Shown here piece after piece: positions 40,331 through 51,510 of a stretch of DNA of 64,000 bases. Each line of letters opens with the position of its first letter. Position 1 is the first letter of the stretch. The stretch covers positions 19,825,868 through 19,889,867 of the forward strand of contig CM060852.1 of assembly GCA_030737835.1 (NCBI GenBank). The letters run 5' to 3'. The stretch is from Acorus gramineus. Lineage: Eukaryota; Streptophyta; Magnoliopsida; Acorales; Acoraceae. Below the pieces are notes generated by a model that saw only the letters and a list, made by a program, of their open reading frames with translations, had not been told where the DNA came from and did no database searches. A program made the translations under genes and the position numbers.

Positions 40331-40941
40331 CATAGTTGTCTGTCGCCTAAGTGCTGCCTAGGCGATTAGGCGGTCCAGATGGACCTAGGTAACCGCCTGC
40401 TTAATAGCATGTTAATTAAATGGGTGCTTGGGCCCGCCTACCCCCTTAAATCACGTCTAGCCCACTCAATCCCTCGCCTAACCTCAAAAATAAAAGACAA
40501 AAAAAACACAATCGAAAAATTGAAACATCACTTACCTTGCCGGCCAACAGTGCAGTGAATTCTCCCCGTCCTAAGTGAGTCTCTATTATTTTTCTGTATC
40601 TCTCTCCTATCTCTCCTCAAAATTTCTGAACTCTGATATCTTTTTCCCTCAATCTTTTCCTCCTTTTCTCTTTCTTTAATGTCACTAGGGTTAAATTATA
40701 TTAATTTTATTGAAATGGACATGCACCAATAAATTCTATTTATGTGTTCTTTATTTATAAATAGCATTATTCATTTTAAGTAATATTCCTGAAAAAATTA
40801 AAAAATGGATAAGCAGATAAATAACTTTAATATAATTATCAATTTAAATAATAAAATCTTAATTAAGTGCTGCCTAGACACGCCTAGGCGGCTAGGCGGT
40901 TGGCCATCTCCTAGACTCGCCTAGCCGCCCAGACAACTATG
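40331..40941. mobile_element. hAT-type MITE with CCTAGGCGG-rich ends
   Basis: A 611-bp element. CATAGTTGTCTG at the left end and CAGACAACTATG at the right end are exact inverted repeats, and both subterminal regions are packed with GCCTAGGCG/CGCCTAGGC motifs, which are probable transposase-binding repeats. The flanks GTTATCAT (40323-40330) and GTCATCAT (40942-40949) are an 8-bp duplication with one mismatch, as in hAT elements. The interior is AT-rich and non-coding. Confidence 0.8.
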
Positions 40942-40949
40942 GTCATCAT

Positions 40950-41225
40950 GAATTATTAGATATAATGATTATTCATTTATAATGAAAAAAAAAAAAATTG
41001 ATTAGTTGATTCAAACAACCAGTAGCTGGTTCATTTGGATTGACTGATTCTTAAACTTTAAGCTTGCTCTTAAATTTTGGGTCTGATCAATGGTTTAACC
41101 AGTCGAACCGACCAATCCAATCCGGTTTCTAATCATTGCTTAGTTAGCATTTGGAAATGGATTTAGAAAGTTTAGATTCTAGTTTAAAGAAATCATATTT
41201 GATATAGATTCATTTTCAAATGCCC
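40950..41225. other. Short spacer between two transposons
   Basis: AT-rich with no gene. It includes a CCGGTTT-rich piece (about 41100-41140) that may be old repeat sequence. Confidence 0.35.
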
Positions 41226-41230
41226 CTAAG

Positions 41231-41751
41231 TGTTGGGAAGGTTATCGCGGAAGCCACCAACAATCACGAGATCGAACACAAGAACGAAATATCACATCAC
41301 GCGAAGAACACAAGATATACGTGGTTCGGCCTAGGCCTACATCCACGGGGCAAAAAACAGAGAATCCACTTTGATAGTTGAGATACATTAAGAGACTCAC
41401 AAACTCTCTCATGGAGTTACCCTCTCTTAGAACCCTCTCAACCTTCCCTTAGGATCTCTACATTGTATACATTGCCTTGTCTTGCCATGAAACCCTAGAA
41501 GATATTTATAGAGCTAAATAACTTCATCCCCAAGTAATCTCCCAATTAACAAACAAATATTGTTCCATTAATTAGGAGATATTCACTCTCCTAATTAACA
41601 AACAAATATTGTTTCCTATTTTAGGAGATTCACTTTAAATATTAATTAAGATCAAATCTTAAATAATATTTTACTTATTAGGTGCCCAACCTAATATGGT
41701 TTAATCATGGCCATCCGATGTGATACACCGGATCGAGACATAATTCCAACA
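41231..41751 (-). repeat. LTR (3' LTR of the minus-strand element)
   Basis: A 521-bp copy bounded by TG...CA. It differs from its partner near its start (CAATCACG against CAAACACG) and at four other sites. Confidence 0.9.
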
Positions 41752-42677
41752 AATCTCCACCTTGGCTCGTATCCGATAAGCTCGGACTTCCTCGAACCCC
41801 TTAGAAGATTTTCCGTTGATGTCTCCACCTTGCTCCATGTCGTCTTTGAAGCACGACCGTGCGAGCAACTATGCACCTCCACTTGCAATCAAGTGGTCTT
41901 CGACTTCCTTGAGCCTCACTAGCCTTCAAGTCGCTATCACGAGTCTTTTTGTGCACTAGACCCGCTCCGCAGAACTCCACCTTGAATGGATTTTAGGAAC
42001 TTCTTCCTCCGGACGTCTGCACCGCCCAATTTTGTTGGATCCATAAGCCTGCGCTCGCCTTATCATGGATCAACCCCTGAGTCAGACTCAGTAATCGCGC
42101 ATCCTCAAGTCAATGCTATGACTTGATTTCACATGCATCTATTCCACGCTCCTTGTGGATCTCCGAAGAAGATCTGGATCTTACCTCCACCTTGAACATG
42201 CCACACACGCGCTCGCGAGATGACTGGACTCGCTCTTTTAACTGAACCACATGGGGCTGCTCCTCCCATACCCGGTTCAGAACGCTTTAGACCGTGTTGC
42301 ACTGTTCCATCTTCTTCTGTACAAACTCCGCACCCACGCTTCACGTGATTCGCCCACGTGCCTCCGCGTGTCACTGCGAACTTTGCACCCCGAGCGTCTT
42401 TGCACGTCTGCTTCTCGGTGGATCTTGGACCCGCAACAAATTGGTATCATCATTGCACACCTGAATAGATATGCCTCTTCCACCACCGAAAGCTCCATGC
42501 AACCTTGCATGATTTTTTTTTTTCTTCTTCTTCGCATGAAACCATGTACGACACACCGTTGTTGGAGTTTCCAACAATACATTCGTCGATGGTATGCATT
42601 CATCGACCCGTGTCGCCATTAATCTTCGTTTTTCAAATCTCGTCCTCCTAGGTCGAAACCTGGAGCTCTGATACCAC

Positions 42678-43198
42678 TGTTGGGAAGGTTATCGCGGAAG
42701 CCACCAACAAACACGAGATCGAACACAAGAACGAAACATCACAACACACGAAGAACACAAGATATACGTGGTTCGGCCTAGGCCTACATCCACGGGGCAA
42801 AAAACAGAGAATCCACTTTGATAGTTGAGATACATTAAGAGACTCACAAACTCTCTCATGGAGTTACCCTCTCTTAGAACCCTCTCAACCTTCCCTTAGG
42901 ATCTCTACATTGTATACATTGCCTTGTCTTGCCATGAAACCCTAGAAGATATTTATAGAGCTAAATAACTTCATCCCCAAGTAATCTCCCAATTAACAAA
43001 CAAATATTGTTCCATTAATTAGGAGATATTCACTCTCCTAATTAACAAACAAATATTGTTTCCTATTTTAGAAGATTCACTTTAAATATTAATTAAGATC
43101 AAATCTTAAATAATATTTTACTTATTAGGTGCCCAACCTAATATGGTTTAATCATGGCCATCCGATGTGATACACCGGATCGAGACATAATTCCAACA
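42678..43198 (-). repeat. LTR (5' LTR of the minus-strand element)
   Basis: A 521-bp copy. The primer-binding site lies immediately inside it on the minus strand. Confidence 0.9.
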
Positions 43199-43931
43199 CT
43201 AAGAGTGCGTTTGGCAACTGCTCAGAAATATTTCTTGACAACTTCTCATTCTACAGAAGGAGAAGTGATCGTGTTTGGAAACCTGGTAACTACCACTTTT
43301 CCTTCTGCGGAAGGAGAAAAACTCCTCTTTCTAAAAGGAAAAACTAACTCCTTCTATGGAAAGAGTTTATTCACTTCTATAGAAGTTAAAAAAAAATTAT
43401 TGTTTTGACAAAAATGCTCTTGTGAAATATTACAAATTCTCAAAAAACCCTTTGCCCATGTTTGGTGAAAATTAAGTTATTATGATATTTATGTCTATTG
43501 TAGTATAAATAAGAATAAAATAATTTTTTTGTTTGGTTGGAATAACTTAATTTCAATGATTGGCTAGAATTCATGTACCACTTAAAACTAATTAATCCTG
43601 ACATACAGATTCTCATTTATTCTAGCTTTCCAAACACCCATTTTGAAAGTATTCCTATTTATTCCCATTTATTCCAACCTTATTCTCGAACTAAACATAG
43701 GCTTTAGATATTATATAAAATAAATTTTCTCTCACCTATCTCATTAGGTGATATGGGACAAATCTATGATCTATTTTAGATTTATTAGTTTAGGTTGTTT
43801 TCTATTTTAAATTTGAATAATTTTGTTAGTATCTTTTAATTGTTAGAATAAATTTGTTAGTAATATCTACCTTTTGTTCACAAAAAAAAAAAAAGTTTGT
43901 TAGTATTTTAATTGTTAGGATTAGTTAGATT

Positions 43932-44236
43932 TGTTGTGAGATATGGTGGATAACCACCACTTCTCTAACCTATAACCTCCCCCACTCTTCAACTCCATAA
44001 CCTCCCCCACTCTTCTATTCCATAACACTCCCATTATTGCCCCACTATCTCCCATTCACCTCTATGGACTTGTAACTCTCCACCATTGGAATTCCTCTAT
44101 GCACCCTATAAATAGAGGGGTTCTCTCTTGTATACAACCAACAAAGTGAATAAGAATCTCTCTACTTCTCTTCTCTATATGCTTGTGTGCTTTGTTTATA
44201 TACTCTTATATATCATATTCTATTTAGTTTACAACA
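43932..44236 (+). repeat. 5' LTR of the copia element
   Basis: A 305-bp TG...CA repeat. It contains two CCTCCCCCACTCTTC blocks and the TATA box of the element. Confidence 0.88.
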
Positions 44237-44997
44237 CGTTATCAGCACGATCGAGCTCTCATCCATTTCAAATGCTCAAAGGGTTTGTATTCTACAATTT
44301 GATTTTGGTAGGTGGTGTAACGAGACTACACAGGTGAATGATATCTTGGCTATGTATCCTAACATCTAGATTGATTTCATCATATAGGCTACATGTTTAT
44401 TTATGGCCAATATTTGCTGTTAGTTGGTCTGCTGCATATTATTTCTTCAATGGTATTTGAGATCATCTCATAGATGCATGCTAACCAGAAAATATGTAAT
44501 GCTTATAAGAATTGACAGCTTGATTATTTTTCATATTTTATTATTAAAATTGTTATCTCAAGCACTATGTTATGTATTTAAATAAATACATGAATTTTAA
44601 GCTTTCACATATTGTTATGAAGATGCACTTTGTCACATATACATTTTAATTAAGTACTCTTAAGCTTCTCCAATTAATTGGTGAATGTTACAGAATAAGC
44701 TTAATAAGATCTTTAAATCAATGCTTGTTGTTTGCAAATAGAAATGTCAATCTAATTACCTATGATTTTTTATTCTTAATTGTTCTGTGAATGCATGGAA
44801 TAACTGCTAACTACATCTCATGAACATGTTATTGCACCTACCATTACACATCAATTTACTTTGATACTTTATGTGCAAACATAATTGGAAATTTTTGTTT
44901 TCCAATACCTATATTTCTTGTATGGCTATCATTTACCATGAAATTTTAATCATGTATATACAAAAAAAAAAAAATGTGTATATCATTAAAGAAAATC

Positions 44998-45365
44998 ATG
45001 TCCCTGAAGGACTATGATTATATTGTATCCCTGAAGGATCATGTAAAATTCTGATTTTTATTTTATCCCTGAAGGACGACAAAAATTATTACATGGATCC
45101 TTGAAGAATCATGTAAAAGATATGATTAAAAATGTCCCTGAAGGACTATTATTATATTGTATCCATGAAGGATCATACAGATTTTATTTTATTTTATCCC
45201 TGAAGGACTGTACAAAAATTATGATTATATGAATCTTTGAAGGATCATGTAAAATTTTATTTTGTTCTATCCCTGAAGGACTATACAAAAATCATGATTG
45301 TTCGTGTCCCTGTAGGACCAAACAAAAGTTATATGATATATTTTTCAGGTCCTTGAAGGACCAAA
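44998..45365 (+). repeat. Minisatellite of CCCTGAAGGA units inside the copia element
   Basis: About eleven variants of TCCCTGAAGGAY are spaced 26-37 bp apart, with a higher-order period near 134 bp (45001 to 45135 to 45270). A related GTACCTGAAGTACG motif recurs near 45855 and 45890. The array fills the place where gag would be expected. Related GAAG-rich words also occur in the coding part (CCTGAAGT, CCTGAAGA), so it may have grown from element sequence. Confidence 0.75.
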
Positions 45366-46015
45366 TAATAATAATAAAAAAAATCCATGTATCCCAGCAG
45401 GAACATGTAAATTATGATTAGATTTCATCATCATCATCATAATGAAGAGGATTTAAAGATTAATACCTCATTGACAAAGGTCCACCGGCCATTGTGCCTC
45501 AAATATGCTCCAGTTGTAGCAATATTGAGAGCATTAATTTTATATATTCTCGTTGCCGAACAACGATTTTTTTTAAAATATCATATAACTCAACTCAATG
45601 GCATAGCACCATTACCCGAAGTAAATGCATTTTATTTTATGTTCGCCATGGAAGTTGTGGTCATGAATGATAAGATCATGATTTATATAGTTGAGAAAGC
45701 ACAACAATCATAAAGTTTGTAAAATATCCCAAATCACTAGAAGTGATTTGCTATTAAACTAAAGCAAGGCAAAAGTTGCATAAAAAACCCCTAAAATGCA
45801 AAGGAAAATTATTGTCATCTATTTGGTATTTCATAACATAATTTTGGTCACGTACCTGAAGTACGTCCAAATCTTTAAATTGGTTGCATACCTGAAGTAC
45901 GCTTAAACTCTTTATTGGTCATGTACTTGATATATGATTAGATATTTGTCAATTTTATATTTACGTCTTTTTTTTTATTATTATATGAAATGCACTTTCA
46001 TATTTATCTTATTTT

Positions 46016-46255
46016 TTGAGTTTAACATTAATTAATGCAAATGATAATATTATTTTTGGTATTATAAACTTGGTCGAAGGCTCCAGAAGGGCAGATATCA
46101 TGTTATCAAGAGATACAAAATTTTGTATCAACGATGCATTGTATTCATGTAGATCCAGAAGAAGTCTACTGAAGATACCTATCTCAACATATGTCATTTT
46201 AAAATTATGGAGTATCTATGCATTAATAATGTCTCATGGCAGAAGCATACATTAG
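46016..46255 (+). pseudogene. Copia protease/pre-integrase remnant
   Basis: The frame includes LVEGSRRADIML then TKFCINDALYSCRSRRSLL, a signature of the region between protease and integrase of copia polyproteins. The frame fails soon after, and the integrase core that should follow is absent: by 46394 the sequence has already reached the integrase-tail block FVDFHFNETIFPP. An internal deletion is the simplest reading. Confidence 0.7.
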
Positions 46256-46393
46256 TAAAGCTTTATGCTCTCTCCTAGAAGTTCTATGATCTTTATGATT
46301 TGACATGACCGTCTCGGATATCCATGGTACACGATGATGCATTGAACTATTCATTTGGGCATATACTAAAGAACTAGAAGATTCTTTTGCTCG

Positions 46394-47500
46394 ATGATAG
46401 TTTTTACCGCATCATTTGTGGATTTCCATTTTAATGAGACGATATTCCCGCCGTTAGGGGGAGGGAAGAACGTACCTGAAGTACGATATGTTCCTAAAGA
46501 ACAACGAGAATTATCGTGGAATACATCCACTCTGTCTTATCTAGACTCACGTACCGCTCAACGTGAAAATCAAATTCCTAATGCACGCCAGATGCGTGAT
46601 AGACCTATAGGTTCAAAAAAAAAAAAAAATTCAGCTCCCCAGAAGTGGAGATCAAATGTAAAATCATGCTCTAATAATGCTCCAGAATAAGTTATATATA
46701 ATGTTCCAGAAGAGATTATGAACAATAGATCCACTTTCTCTAAAACTCTAGAAGAGTATAATGTCCATGAAGATAAACGAGTTCCAGAAGTGACTACACA
46801 AACTCTTGAAGAGGAAAAGGGGATGTTTTTACCGCTCGATTTGCGGATTGTCATTTTGATGAGACAATATTCCCGTCGTTAGGGGAGAAAATCTGTCGCC
46901 AGAAGAACGACGTGAACTTATATGGAAAACTCCATCTTTGTCTCATCTTGATCCTCGCACTAATCAATGTGAAACTGAAGTGCAAAGAATCACTCATCTT
47001 CAAAGAATTGCGCATCAATTGCCAGATGCATTCAATGATGCAGCAAAAGTGATGAAATCACATATTCCAGCTGCTAATACTCCAGCTCGAATTAATGTTC
47101 CAATAGGAAAAACTGCTAATATGCCGGCTAATGAATCAACAAAAACACGCCTGAAGCGTGGAAGACCTATAGGCTCAAAAGATTCAGCTCCCCGAAGGAG
47201 AAAAACAATGAAGAATAATTCTCTAGAAGAGTATGAAACACTTGAAAGACCCACAATAATTACTCCTATAGAGGAAGAAATCCCTGAAGTGACACAAGTC
47301 CCTGAAGAGACTGACGTCCCTGAAGTGACGCCCGTGCATGAAGAACAAGTACATGGAAATGAAGAAATTTCCATAAATTATGCAAATTCACAAATATTGT
47401 GGGATCGAAAGCAAGTGCTTGTTGATGATATATTCTCATTTGCAGTAGCTACAGAAATCATTTCAGATAATGATTTAGAACCACGTTCAGTGGATGAATG
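46394..47500 (+). pseudogene. Copia integrase-tail/linker region, duplicated and broken
   Basis: Two diverged copies of the same segment follow each other: 46400-46560 (frame with FHFNETIFPP, then ELSWNTSTLSYLDSRT) and 46820-46985 (frame with CHFDETIFPS, then SHLDPRTNQCETE). The second runs into a long linker frame to about 47500. Frames are interrupted between and within copies. This linker joins integrase to reverse transcriptase in copia elements. Confidence 0.7.
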
Positions 47501-49069
47501 CAGACGAAAAAATGTTGGCCACAATGGAAAGCTGCTATTCAAACAGAATTGGATTCACTTGCAAAACACCAAGTATTTGGACCAGTAGTCCTAACCCCTG
47601 AAGGTGTTAAACCAGTAGGATGTAAATGGGTGTTTGCGAGAAAACGAAATGAAAGAAACGAGATTGTTAGATACAAAGCTCGTCTTGTGGCACAGGGTTT
47701 CCTGCAGAGACCTGGGATAGATTTTGAAGAGACATATTCTCCTGTGATGGACACAATCACATTTCGGTATTTAATTAGTCTTGTAGTCTCAGAAGGACTT
47801 GACATGCAGCTAATGGATGTGGTTACTGCATATTTATATGGAAAATTAGATACCGACATTTATATGAAAGTTCCTGAAGGACTAAAATTGCCTGAAGCAA
47901 AACCACGAAACATGTACTCAATCAAGCTAAGACGATCCTTGTATGGATTAAAGCAATCTGGACGAATGTGGTATAACCGTCTTAGTGAGTACTTAATAAA
48001 AGAAGGATATGTCAATGATCCAATATGCCCCTGTGTATTTATTAAGAAAATGGAACTCGGATTTACCATTATTGCAGTATATGTTGATGATATTAATCTA
48101 ATTGGGACTCCTGAAGAGCTCAAAAAGGCTTCCGAATATCTGAAAAAGGAGTTTGAAATGAAAGATCTTGGAAAAACAAGATATTGTCTCGGCTTGCAAA
48201 TTGAGCAAAGTTCAAATGGGATACTTGTTCATCAAACAGCATATGTTGAAAAAATCCTGAAGCGTTTTAATATGGACAAATGTCATCCATTAAGTACTCC
48301 AATGGTAGTAAGGTTACTTGACCCCAAAAAGGATCCTTTTCGTCCAAAAGAAGATACTGAAAATCTTCTTGGTCCTGAAGTACCATATCTCAGTGCAATC
48401 GGTGCCTTATTATATTTGGCCCAATGCACTAGACCTGACATTGCATTTTCAGTTAATTTATTGGCCAGATTTAGCTCTGCACCAACTCGAAGGCATTGGA
48501 ATGGTGTGAAGCACATTTTTCGTTATCTTCGTGGAACGTCAGACATGGGTCTATTCTATGCAAATGATTCCAATAATGGTGCACAACTAAAGGGTTATGC
48601 AGATTCAGGATATCTTTCAGATCCTCACAAGGCTCGCTCACAAACAGGCTATGTATTCACTTGCGGTGGCACAGCAATCTCTTGGCGATCTACGAAACAG
48701 ACTTTGGTCGCCACGTCTTCTAACCACTCTGAGATTCTTGCACTCCACGAAGCAAGCCGGGAATGCGTGTGGATAAGGTCTTTGATTCATCATATTCGTA
48801 CTGCATGCGGACTATCTCTCATTACAGATGTTCCAACAACTATATATGAAGACAATGCAGCATGCATTGCTCAAATCAAAGGGGGATATATCAAGGGTGA
48901 TAGAACAAAGCATATTTCTCCAAAATTCTTTTACACTCATGAGCTCCAGCAGAGACATGAAATTGATGTTCAACAAATTCAGTCAAAGGACAATCTTGCA
49001 GATTTGTTTACTAAAGCTTTGTCGACATCAACATTCAAGAAGCTGGTGTATGAAATCGGGATGCGATGA
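47498..49069 (+). CDS. Copia reverse transcriptase and RNase H frame
   Basis: An uninterrupted frame of 523 residues. The RT part shows GCKWVFARKRN, KARLVAQGF, the DVVTAYLYG segment, SLYGLKQSGRMWY and the catalytic YVDDI box. The RNase H part shows YLRGTSDMGL, GYADSGY, TSSNHSEILAL and TKHISPKFFYTHEL. Its ATG is only the first in the frame. The true upstream frame (46938-47588) is offset by one base, with the break at an A-run near 47507-47512, so at least one frameshift separates RT from the rest of the polyprotein. It is listed because the domain itself is intact; it is not a host gene. Confidence 0.85.
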   Translation: MQTKKCWPQWKAAIQTELDSLAKHQVFGPVVLTPEGVKPVGCKWVFARKRNERNEIVRYKARLVAQGFLQRPGIDFEETYSPVMDTITFRYLISLVVSEGLDMQLMDVVTAYLYGKLDTDIYMKVPEGLKLPEAKPRNMYSIKLRRSLYGLKQSGRMWYNRLSEYLIKEGYVNDPICPCVFIKKMELGFTIIAVYVDDINLIGTPEELKKASEYLKKEFEMKDLGKTRYCLGLQIEQSSNGILVHQTAYVEKILKRFNMDKCHPLSTPMVVRLLDPKKDPFRPKEDTENLLGPEVPYLSAIGALLYLAQCTRPDIAFSVNLLARFSSAPTRRHWNGVKHIFRYLRGTSDMGLFYANDSNNGAQLKGYADSGYLSDPHKARSQTGYVFTCGGTAISWRSTKQTLVATSSNHSEILALHEASRECVWIRSLIHHIRTACGLSLITDVPTTIYEDNAACIAQIKGGYIKGDRTKHISPKFFYTHELQQRHEIDVQQIQSKDNLADLFTKALSTSTFKKLVYEIGMR

Positions 49070-49138
49070 GTTTGCGACCAAAATTCTTGAAATCTTGTAC
49101 TTATGAGGGGGAGTAATTTTTTATGACATTTTGCGAAC

Positions 49139-49298
49139 TGTACTCTTTTTCCTTCGCCTAGGTTTTGTCCCATTGGGTTTTCCTGGCAAGGTTTTAATGA
49201 GGCAGTGTCAAACGCATACGATTAAGTTACATTGTACTCTTTTTCCTTCGCTTTGGTTTTTTCCCATTGGGTTTTCCAAGCAAGGTTTTAATGAGGCA
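49139..49298 (+). repeat. Direct repeat before the copia polypurine tract
   Basis: TGTACTCTTTTTCCTTCG plus about 50 further bases occurs at 49139 and again at 49233 (94-bp period). Such repeats are common just upstream of the polypurine tract in plant copia elements. Confidence 0.7.
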
Positions 49299-49331
49299 AT
49301 TTTCTTAGCGTGGTGGTCATCCAAGGGGGAG

Positions 49332-49638
49332 TGTTGTGAGATATGGTGGATAACCACCACTTCTCTAACCTATAACCTCCCCCACTCTTCTACTCCATAA
49401 CCTCCCCCACTCTTCTATTCCATAACACTCTCATTATTGCCCCACTATCTCTCATTCACCTCTATGGACTTGTAACTCTCCACCTTTGGAATTCCTCTAT
49501 GCACCCTATAAATAGAGGGGTTCTCTCTTGTATTCAATCAACAAAGTGAATAAGAATCTCTCTCTACTTCTCTTCTCTATATGCTTGTGTGGTTTGTTTA
49601 TATACTCTTATATATCATATTCTATTTAGTTTACAACA
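49332..49638 (+). repeat. 3' LTR of the copia element
   Basis: A 307-bp partner of the LTR at 43932. It begins right after the polypurine tract AAGGGGGAG. Confidence 0.88.
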
Positions 49639-49938
49639 AGTTTGATATTGTAACCAATTGTGGTTAGAAAAAGTTTGTTAGTATTTAAGATGTTGATTAT
49701 ATTTATTTATTTATATTGATCTATTAAGACAATTGTATAATATAATATGAGTGCAAGGGTATTTTAGACAATTCATGTGATTTCTATTACAAAAGTATTT
49801 TTTTAAAACATTCATCAATATGTGTTCACAAACAGTTTCTATTTCAGAAATAAGAAGCTCCTTTTTTAAAAGTAACTTCATTCCGAAGGAATTTCTTGTA
49901 AAAGTACTTCTAAACAAGTTGTCAAACTATGCCTAGCG

Positions 49939-51111
49939 GTCCCAACTTTTGGAAAAAAAAAAAAAAGGTGAAAAACAGCTTTAAGTTATAAAAACAGTTA
50001 TAAAAAAACAGCTTTCGAGAAACTAAACAAAAGTATACACTCCGGTCATGTGGGCTTTTCTGGTTGGCGAAGACCCACCAATCGGATGGTTGGATTTTCT
50101 TCTCTGCAAACTGTTATCATTTGCGCAAAAAATTTAATAGAGGCTGAGGTCCAAGTGGGTAATGACAAATGAGAATTTATTCCATTTTTTTAAGATGATA
50201 TTTTTTTAAGCTAGCCTCCTTAACTTCATCTAGTGGCAATTGAACAAACTATAACTCTATTAGGGAATGTAAATACTTCTTTGGGGGGGGGGGGGGGGGG
50301 GGACTTTTGATGTTTAATACAATTTATTCCAATTTTAAGCTCATATTTTTCTTTCTTTTATGTTGTTCTTGGTGGATCATCCTCTGGCTTCATTCTATTA
50401 TTTACCCATTCAGGTTCTCATGCAAATGAGTCCATTTTAGACAGTTGCATGGATGCTGCTATTTGTTGGATTTGTTATTAGATCAGCCAGAACAGAATTG
50501 AACATGCATGAAACACGGTGAAAACAACTCTGGCATCCATTATTAGTTTTATGCATTACATCTGGAAGGTTTTGTTACATGGACTCCAAAATTTAATTCT
50601 TAATAGGTGTCATTTTCAGATTGGTTCTTTGTTTGACTTTTTTAAAAGTTAAAAAGAGCAAAGACAATATTACTCTTCCTTTATATTTGAGTTTTTCATT
50701 TTAAAAACAATCTCTCGTTAATTTGGATTGTATAATCACATCTAGCACTCTCTTTGAAAATTTCTTTTTTTACCCTCACAAGGCATCCACCACTTCAAAA
50801 AATCATTTTGACCAGTCTTCTCATCTCCAGCGACCGGCATCACCACCCTTAGATTACTCTCGTTGCCCTTCATCATATGAAAGATGCATCGGCTACCTTT
50901 CGAGCTCTCATCCGACCTCCACCTCCTCTAATCTCTACCTCTATTTTTTTTTTCAGATATAGCTACAAATACAAATGATATATTAGAATTTCAGATACAG
51001 ATGAGTATATTAGTTTTTTCAGATACATATACAGATTTGAATACAGTCCTATATTAGTTTTTTCAGATACACATGTATCTAAAAAATTTCATATACAGAT
51101 TTCAGATACAA
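49939..51111. other. Intergenic, no gene recognised
   Basis: No supported gene. A run of 20 G lies at 50283-50302, and the region from 50940 on repeats TTCAGATACA motifs. The short plus-strand frame at 50723-50962 shows no family features. Confidence 0.4.
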
Positions 51112-51510
51112 TATTAATCTGAAATTCATATGAAACAATTATGGTCTACATGTTAACGAGACATTGCTTAGATGATTAATAAAAATCTTTAAATATACAT
51201 GACAAAAACAGTTAAACATTATTCAAATACACATTAATCAAATCCATTGGAACAAACATAACAAATAGCAAATTGGGTTGGATAAATTATTCAGATATAC
51301 GTGTATCTGAAATCTGAATGAGTTTAAAAATGTAACAATTATGGTTTACATGCTAATGTGACATTGCATAGATGATTAATAAAAATCTTTAAATATAGAT
51401 GATAAAAAATAATTAAATATTATTTAGATACACATTAATCAAATCCATCAAAACAAAAATAACAAACAACGAATTGAGCTGGGTAAATAATTCAGATAAA
51501 AGTGTAGCTG
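51112..51510. repeat. Tandem repeat, two copies of a 200-bp unit
   Basis: Landmarks such as AACAATTATGGT (ending near 51143 and 51343), GATGATTAATAAAAATC and ACACATTAATCAAATCC recur exactly 200 bp apart. The copies differ at roughly 10-15% of positions. The unit is AT-rich and non-coding, with TTCAGATA.ACGTGTATCTGAA-like inverted motifs at its border. Nothing shows what it does. Confidence 0.7.

Larger units (their letters stand above)
41231..43198 (-). mobile_element. Young non-autonomous LTR retrotransposon (TRIM/LARD-like)
   Basis: Two 521-bp LTRs (41231-41751 and 42678-43198) begin TGTTGGG and end CCAACA. I count five differences by hand, about 1%. A perfect 5-bp duplication CTAAG flanks the element (41226-41230 and 43199-43203). 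Next to the right LTR stands GGAGCTCTGATACCA, the reverse complement of the usual primer-binding site for initiator tRNA-Met (TGGTATCAGAGC). The element therefore reads on the minus strand. The reverse complement of the sequence just inside the left LTR, CCAAGGTGGAGATT, is its polypurine tract. The 926-bp interior has no gag or pol match and must be mobilised in trans. Confidence 0.9.
43932..49638 (+). mobile_element. Ty1/copia LTR retrotransposon, decayed
   Basis: The 5' LTR (43932-44236) and 3' LTR (49332-49638) start TGTTGTGAGATATGG and end TTTACAACA. They differ at about seven sites plus a 2-bp indel by hand count, roughly 2-3%. The 5' LTR has a TATA box (CTATAAATAGAGG near 44107). CGTTATCAGCACG directly follows it as the likely primer site, and AAGGGGGAG precedes the 3' LTR as polypurine tract. 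The flanks AGATT and AGTTT match at four of five bases. Inside: no recognisable gag, a minisatellite, a pre-integrase remnant, a duplicated integrase-tail region, and a long reverse transcriptase/RNase H frame. The integrase core is missing, so it cannot move on its own. Confidence 0.88.
43199..49938. mobile_element. Older DNA element split by the copia insertion
   Basis: The sequence outside the copia element keeps an imperfect inverted pair: CTAAGAGTGCGTTTGGCAAC at 43199 and, reverse-complemented from the right end near 49938, GCTAGGCATAGTTTGACAAC. Similarity continues inward for about 100 bp on both sides (CAGAAGG.., GTTTGGAAAC/GTTTGTGAAC). Without the copia insert it would be about 1.0 kb. 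The LTR element at 41231-43198 landed at its left edge. No target duplication is certain. Confidence 0.45.

Noticed and set aside
42277..42603. ORFs inside the young LTR element
   Set aside because: No gag, protease, integrase or reverse transcriptase motif in any frame. They are chance open frames in a GC-rich internal region.
44998..45365. CCCTGAAGGA array considered as a CRISPR-like repeat
   Set aside because: Units are short, variable and unevenly spaced inside an LTR retrotransposon in nuclear plant DNA.
50723..50962. Possible small secreted protein gene
   Set aside because: No supported start context, no splice partners, and a Ser/Pro/His-rich composition typical of chance frames.
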